Assembly: GCA_033977485.1 (NCBI GenBank)
Contig: CM066990.1
Location: forward strand, 13,830,001 to 13,894,000
Length of the DNA stretch: 64,000 nucleotides
Direction of reading: 5' to 3'
Origin: Hydrangea macrophylla
Lineage: Eukaryota; Streptophyta; Magnoliopsida; Cornales; Hydrangeaceae
Position 1 is the first letter of the stretch. Each line of letters starts with the position of its first letter. This document shows, in pieces, positions 57,743-64,000 of the stretch. A model generated the notes under the pieces. It searched no databases. It was given only the letters and a program-made list of their open reading frames with translations, and was not told the DNA's origin. The position numbers and the translations under genes are program-made.

Positions 57743-59993
57743 ATTCTTCTAACCTCACTATCCTCCACATATTGATAATCATCATCTTTGGGAGGTTGAT
57801 CAATAGAATTAAAAATGTTTAATTTTAGGTACATGTTTCCGAACAACACTTTCATCACCCTCGTTCGACAATTGACAGGCGCATTAGCGGTTGCTAAGAA
57901 CGGACGACCAAGAATAACAGGAGTGTGTCTCATAGAATCTAGCACTGGTTCAGTGTCAAGGACCATGAAATCGACGGGATGAAAATATTGATCTACTTTT
58001 ACTAAGAAATCCTCGACCATTCCTCTAGAGATTTTAATAGAACGATCCGCTAATTGTATGGTAGCGGCCGTGGGTTTCAGTTCACCTAGACCTAGTTGTT
58101 TATAAACGTAGTAGGGTAAAAGATTAACACTTGCTCCTAAGTCAAGGAGAGCCTGATGAATAATAGTGTCACCTATGATACATGAGATCGTTGGTGTACC
58201 AGGATCCTTATACTTTGGAGGCACATGTTGGAAAATAGAACTTACTTTTTCAATGAGAAAGACCTTTTTTGGAGTATGACTACATAATTTACGCTTTTGA
58301 GTGCAAAGATCTTTAAGGCATTTAGCATAAGCGGGAATTTGTTTTATTGCATCGAGGAATGGAACATTTATTTTAACTTGTTTAAATACCTCGAGTATAT
58401 CCTCTATTTTTGACCCTTTCTTTGAAAAATGTGACGGTTCATCGACATTTGGTGGGAAAGGCAGTTTTGGAATATAGTTAGTTGGGGTTGGTTCATTATC
58501 TTTCTGAATTTTACTCGTGTCTTCGCCCTTATCTTTATTCAAATTAATGTTCACCCTTATCTTCTCACTCTCATGCAAAATCTCAACAACTTCCTCATCT
58601 CGAATAGTCATCCTAGTTGAAACGGTATTCACTTGCTTACCCGAACCCCCATTCTTGTATTGTCCCTTAGGATTTTGAATAGTTTGACTAGGCAACTTAC
58701 CCTCATTTCTATGACTCATTGCATTAGCTATTTGTCCCATTTGGGACTCAAGCTTCACAATGGATTATGTGTGAGAGTGCACTATTTGTGCTTGTGACTG
58801 TACTTGCGTTTCGATATTCTTAAGGGATGTCAACATTGTCTCCTCAAAAGCGTTAACCCTTGGAGGGTTAGGATTAGGAGGGGGGTGTTGGTATTGACTT
58901 TGTTGAAAATTGGGTCGGTAAGCATTAGGGAAATTAGTTGTCGCATTATTATTATGATTATTATTATTTTTCCACGAGTAATTAGGATGATTTCTGTATG
59001 GCGCATCCGGATTATTAGTCATGGGATTATAATTATTTCTGGATATTGTTGAATAGAGTTAATGTGTTGCTCCACGAATTCTGGAAATTGAGACGTTAAT
59101 GGACATGTAAGTATAGCATGTGATGGATCAGAACATATTTGACAAATTTAATGAGCGGGTGGGGCTGTCGTTTGGTTTATTGTCAAAAGTTGGTCAAGTT
59201 TTTTAGATAGTTCTTGAAATTCAACTAAGTGACTTGACTCTAACTTCACCTCTCATTTAGGTTGCAGAAGATATCCCTCATAACGTACTGACACGGCCTG
59301 ATGCATTGAGTTCTTGCTTAACGTTTCAAAAATTTTCCAGGCCTCGTCGGCGCTTTTGTGTAGGAAGGTACCCGCACAAAAACGGCATCGACAATATTAC
59401 GGACAGAGGGAATAAGTCCCTCATAGAAAACCTGTACCAGCTGCCACTTAGGAACCTGATGATGTGGGAAAGAGCGTAATAATTCTTTAAACTTCTCCCA
59501 TGTATCATAAAGTGTTTCCCCCATCTTCATTATAAAGTTTGTTATGGATTTTCTTATTTTGATTTGTACGCATAATAGGGAAAAACTTTTGTAAAAATGC
59601 AGTGTGTAAGGCTTCCCAAGTTCTAATTGTGTTTGGCTCAAGAGATTGGAGCCAATATTTCACTTTATCTTTTAAAGAGAATAGAAAGCGCTGCAATTTT
59701 AATTCATCATCAGTGAAATTTTGGATTTTTAAAGTAGAGCAAATGTCTTGGAAATCTCCTAAGTGTTGATAAGGATCTTCATTTATACGACCGTGGAAAG
59801 AAGGAAGTAGCAAGATGGTAGACGACTTTATCTCAAAGTGAGATGCCGTCGCCTCCGGTAATTCGATACTTACTTGAGGCGTGTAAGTCGTAGGAATAAA
59901 ATAATCTTTAAGCGGAGGAGGTGGAGGTATATTAGGGTTATTCATATTATAACCGTTATTCTGGTTATTACCTTTATTTCCAATGTCGGCCAT
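57743..59993 (-). pseudogene. gag-pro: Family A gag and aspartic protease, split by family B
   Basis: ATG at 59993. The Gly/Asn-rich start is followed by the Athila-type capsid core (LPSFHGRINEDPYQHLGDF, WLQSLEPNTIRTWEALHTAF). A frameshift near 59555 shifts to KSITNFIMKMGETLYDTWEK and another occurs near 59380. A CCHC knuckle CQICSDPSHAILTC (about 59110-59155) comes just after a TAA. Then follow a Pro-rich spacer and the protease frame (58758-57743), with an intact DLGASVNLLPYYVYKQLGLG and a LGRPFLATANAP block. The frame is cut at 57743 and resumes at 43055. Compared with family B the protease keeps its catalytic Asp and lacks the VLVQID duplication. Confidence 0.88.
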
Positions 59994-60647
59994 TAGAATA
60001 GGCTCTATGTTAAAAATTCGAGTTTTTCATAAATGTTTAAGGGTACTTTGAATTTAAGCCTGAAACAACAATGATGGTTTCGGCGTTAATTCGTCGTCTG
60101 TCGTCAACCTAGCTCTAGATGCTTGAGTTGAAGACTTAAGGTCTCTAAGACTACGTTCAAGTTCAAGATTAAGCGGATGTAATTTAGGTTGACTTGAACA
60201 TGTACCAAACTTAAACTAAAAGAAATAGACTAAAACAACGACTGACTCAATGATTACGAAAAATAATCACGAAAGTAATCAAGCACACAGTACTACTATG
60301 ATGCATGTAATTATCCTTATGCAGTTATTCACGTCAAAGCCCCGCGTCCTGGGTTTCCTAGCTAATGCAATACTCACTCCACACCTAACCTAATGCAAGT
60401 AATTACAAATTTTTAAAGGAAGCAATGTATATTAATTTATATTATTTTATTTTAATTGCATAGGCTCCTTTGGTGTGCTAAGCTTTTCAACCCCAACACG
60501 CTAGAATTTGAATACTTGAGCAACTACAAAACAAAAAGAAAAATTAGTAACTCAAAACAAAAACGAAAAATAAGAAAAATTAAAACTAATCTAATATTTA
60601 CGAATTAACTAAACTAAGATTCTAAAACTAAAGGTAGTGAATTGCAA
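59994..60647 (-). mobile_element. Family A leader between PBS and gag
   Basis: Short leader with no ORF and no distinctive structure. Confidence 0.5.
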
Positions 60648-60665
60648 TCCCCGGCAATGGTGCCA
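60648..60665 (-). other. Primer binding site, tRNA-Asp type (family A)
   Basis: + strand TCCCCGGCAATGGTGCCA. It differs from the family B PBS at two positions, both C/T differences. Confidence 0.85.
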
Positions 60666-60676
60666 AAAATTGATGT

Positions 60677-62011
60677 TGTCAATATCAAGGTATAAAAAGT
60701 GTACTTTACTTATCTAAAGATTTGTAGTAGTGAAAGTAAAGGTCGAACCCACAGAGATTGAATTACTACAGCTCTTAATTTTAAAACCTAAATCTAATTA
60801 ATTGTGAAAACGGAAGTTGATTTGAATTTTAATTAAACTAATAAGACTAATGAAAATAAATCTAAACTATGAAAGTGATTTAAAATTGTTTTTATAAATA
60901 TGTTTAGGGAACCTAGGATTGCAAATCCACCACTAGCTTCATAATAAGGGTATTTATGCATTCAATTAGCTTATTAAATTGAATGATATTGGAGAATTGT
61001 AGCTACAAGCCCAATTCCTCCGTCAAGAAAATAACCATGGTTTAAGCACCAACATAATCCATCTTTGATTAGCACGAATTAACCCACACTAAACTAGGGT
61101 TGTGTCATAATCCGTCTAACCTAGGCATGGACTATTTGGATACTTGATAGCACAATTCAATTAAGTACCATTACATGTAAATAATCTATACAAGCATAGC
61201 AGATATAGACCATTGAGCACATCACAGTTAAAATAGATCTAAGACAAGAATAAATTTTGAAAGTAATAATTAATCAATAGAAGCATGATTTATTATAAAA
61301 AAAATCCTCTAAACATGTAATCATCATCCATACATAATAAAACTAAAATAAAAACATCAATAACTCCCTATTACTTGGCTAGGGTTACATTGAAACCCTA
61401 GATCTAGGTTTAGTTGGCCATAGAAGCGATGATTGGCAAGAGGTTGATGGAGGAGGTTATGAAAATCCATGGTCTTCTTCTTCTTGTCCTTGCTTTCCTC
61501 TCTTCAATGGCTGAAAGTTTAGTTATAGATGGATGTATCTAATGTTGTGTAATGTTATGTATATTAGAGTCTAACCTAAAAATTGAATAAAAACAAAGTA
61601 TATATAGAGTTTGGAACAAGTTTTGGAAGCTTTCCTAACTCGAAACGCACTAAAACTGCTATATTTTACACTCTGGATGTAATTTGGCAGTTTCGTTTGC
61701 ACAGGAGTCTTCAGTATAGTGAAATACGCAACTTTGATTTTTACACATGTCGCGCGAGTGGGCCACGTGAGTGCGATGATAGGAGGTCGCGCGAGCGAGG
61801 TTCAGGTATTCCGCGCGAGCGGGCCGCGCGCGCGATAGGTCTTTTTCAGCTTCTTTTCTTCTGCTTTTTCACCCTGTTTAGCCTGGAATACTTGTTTTCT
61901 TCCAAAACTTGTCAGAAATAGAAAACGAAGTAAAAATACACAAAAATAGGATAAAAAGTAATAACAAATGCGCTTTAAGGCGTATAATTAGAATTTATTC
62001 TCTCCCGATCA
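60677..62011 (-). repeat. Family A 5' LTR (-), 1.34 kb
   Basis: TGTCAATATCAAGG ... CTCCCGATCA. The TATA box is at 61599-61608. The CGCGCGAG cluster at 61750-61836 lies about 140-240 bp upstream. Unusually, its outer side (62012-62058) is family A 3' internal sequence rather than unrelated DNA. Confidence 0.88.
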
Positions 62012-62058
62012 CATTTGAAAACATAGTTCCTATGCTCACATATATTAGAGAGATTACC
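62012..62058 (-). mobile_element. Scrap of family A 3' internal sequence
   Basis: Matches 40975-41015 (and the inverse of 1826-1870): AAAACATAGTTCCTATGCTCACATATATTAGAG. It lies against the LTR without the polypurine tract, so intervening internal sequence was deleted. Confidence 0.7.
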
Positions 62059-64000
62059 TGTCACGCCCCGGAGTAAGCCAAAAATAGGGAAAATAAAAAT
62101 TTTCCTTTATGGCTCCGTAGACACGTGACTAGTTTGTTAACCGTCCTGTCCTTCTAACTCCGCACCAAGCAATCATAAGGGAAATGCTGGAGCATAAGCA
62201 TGATCTAAACTTATCAGAGTATAAATACAATAGCGGAAATTAAACAAGGGTTACAATAACTTTAATCCTAATACAAGAGGCCATACTAAATAATTTACAT
62301 AAGCTTAAAACTTGAGAAACTGTCTATCAGATCTTGGGCAAGGCTTTATCCTCCTTGGCTCCACGGTAATGCATCCTGAACTCTTTTATCTATCTCCAAA
62401 CCTGCAATACTCTGGGCATACGAATGCCCAGGGCGTAACATGTCGTCAGCCTTGGAACAAGGCTGAGTGAGAGTCTCAACCGCACAATAATCAATAATAA
62501 CAGAACATCTCTCAACTCACGTCATAGTTTAATACTTTAAGGTATGGTTAATCTCTTACCAAAAGACGCATTCTCACCACGGGCATAGCAGAGGTCTCAA
62601 CCAGACAGGTAAACAGATAAGCATAATATCATAGAATACATTCTCCTTATTATATCCTCGTGCGTGCAAATGCATGACCAATGCGACACACTCCCAACTC
62701 TTTCTTTTAAAAATAGATACTTTTTCAAAACCATTTCATTTTAAAACCAAAACTTTCCAAAACCAAATCATTTGAACCAAACCTTTTTTGCTCATCAATT
62801 CAATCTCATCATTCACTTTCTCTTTCTCATCCACTTGACAACACGCGGTATATCAAGGATGACAACATGCTATCACAGCCAATTCATACTCATCCCTTGA
62901 TAGGCCACCGAACGTCTTCACGTCACACACTATCTGTAAATAATGAAACTGGCACATGGGACGTCTTCAACCATGTGTATACTCTCACCGGTCGTCTACA
63001 CGGCTGAGAAGTATATTAGAGCACTAGCCGGACGTCTTCAATGATACATGGGACGTCTTCAACCACGTATGCGCATCACCGGACGTCTTCAACGGCGAGA
63101 GGCGCGCTAGGAACCCTAACCTTTCATGTCCACCCGGCTCATCAACCGTTGATCCATCGGATCTAGAAATTACATCTCTTTCACATTCACATATCTTATC
63201 TCATTCACATTTTCATCAAACACCTCTCTTTCTCATACAATACATGCTAACACATGTCATGAAATGCAAGTGAGTCCACCACCGATACCCATATGCAAAA
63301 CCACTTTCATTCTCTTTATTATTAACATGGCATGCGTTATCTATTCCAGTCAACAACATCGTAAAACGTGTATTTAACAGTCAGCAGCAGAAACGTAATA
63401 TATAAAGCATGGATCACATAACATGGATTTGATACCAATAATCATATAGATAAAACCCTTGACATGCTAACGTATGCGATAGCACTACCATAACATGCTT
63501 TGCATAGTCTTACAATTATTGGAAATACACGTGACATCATAAATCAACATATCACTTATACAAAATATCATACAGGTAGCTTTTAAACATCTTATATTAA
63601 TCTTATTAGGATTAGAGTGAGGTTAGGAAACTCACCTCGAGTCACCGATCCTCAGAAAACAGATAACCGTCAAGTTCTACAACAATAAACGAAATAAACA
63701 GTAATAATGTATGAGTACAACTATAGGGGCAAAATGGTAATTTTACCAAATGAAGTCATAAACCTCAAGGTAGTGATCTAAGTGTCATTCTAAGTCCAAA
63801 CACCATTGACTAGACTCAAATCGGAGTCCGTCACGTTTAACGAGGTAAAAGGTAGGGCTTACTATACTAATGCGAGCCCTAAAAGACAGGCTGTATTTTC
63901 GACCGAGTCGAAAAGTCACCAAACTTTAAGAGAATGTTCTAAACATTATTCTAAGACTCTGAGAACTGACCGCGTAATTTTCGGAGTCCTAGATTATTTA
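62059..64000 (-). repeat. Third copy of the gag-only element LTR (cut by window end)
   Basis: Starts TGTCACGCCC and follows 16297/24281 nearly base for base to the window edge, including the GTCTTCAAC array. A patch at about 63232-63310 diverges sharply from the other two copies. Whether a full element or a solo LTR follows cannot be seen. Confidence 0.9.

Larger units (their letters stand above)
40348..62011 (-). mobile_element. Family A Athila-like element (gag-protease only), host of family B
   Basis: 5' LTR 60677-62011, PBS 60648-60665, gag-protease 59993-57743, an ORF tail at 43055-42819, a non-coding 3' region with CG-rich clusters, polypurine tract 40445-40458 and a truncated 3' LTR 40348-40444. 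It is interrupted by the complete family B element (43057-57737). Once that is removed the element is about 7 kb and contains no RT, RNase H or integrase. Confidence 0.8.

Noticed and set aside
1..64000. tRNA or rRNA genes
   Set aside because: The tRNA-like matches are short primer binding sites next to LTRs. No cloverleaf or rRNA segment was recognised.

Overview
This 64-kb window looks like repeat-rich heterochromatin from a large eudicot-type plant genome. I see no host protein-coding gene, rRNA or tRNA. Almost every base belongs to LTR retrotransposons, many nested inside one another. The species cannot be named from the sequence. The plant assignment rests on the lineages present: Athila-like Ty3/gypsy with a tRNA-Asp primer site, Ogre/Tat-like Ty3/gypsy with a tRNA-Arg-type primer site, a gag-only giant-LTR element with an initiator-Met primer site, a Ty1/copia remnant, and a Stowaway-type MITE.

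Layout. 1-3606: 3' end of an Athila-like 'family A' element (+), inserted into the reverse transcriptase gene of an Ogre/Tat-like element (-) that runs to 12087 (RT, protease and gag pseudogenes, a 51-bp tandem repeat leader, PBS and a 3.2-kb LTR). 12088-14344: partial LTR (+) of a second Ogre-like family, 'Ogre-2'. 14345-16296 and 28870-31582: two halves of a decayed Ty1/copia element (-), split by a complete 12.6-kb gag-only element at 16297-28869. That element has GTATG target duplications and 4.4-kb LTRs, and a MITE lies in only one LTR. 31583-38225: an internally deleted Ogre-2 element (-). 38226-39006: fragment of another Athila-like element. 39007-40342: a family A LTR (+), head to head with the truncated 3' LTR of a family A element (-) that extends to 62011. 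Into that element's ORF a complete 14.7-kb Athila-like 'family B' element was inserted at 43057-57737, with perfect CAATT target duplications. 62012-62058: a scrap of family A internal sequence. 62059-64000: the start of a third giant LTR.

Family B is the most informative element. Its gag-pol reading frame, its env-like ORF and a candidate spliced accessory ORF are broken almost only by in-frame stop codons that transitions can explain. Several ORFs start just downstream of well-formed 3' splice sites, which suggests spliced subgenomic mRNAs.

The most unusual signal is architectural. Several unrelated LTR families carry a compact (about 90-250 bp) cluster of short, CpG-rich, self-complementary motifs immediately upstream of the LTR TATA box. 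In families A and B and in copia, further clusters of the same motif recur inside the element. The A and B motifs share CpG spacing (TCGNTCGNNCGA form) although the surrounding LTRs are unrelated. This is the best candidate here for an undescribed regulatory system.
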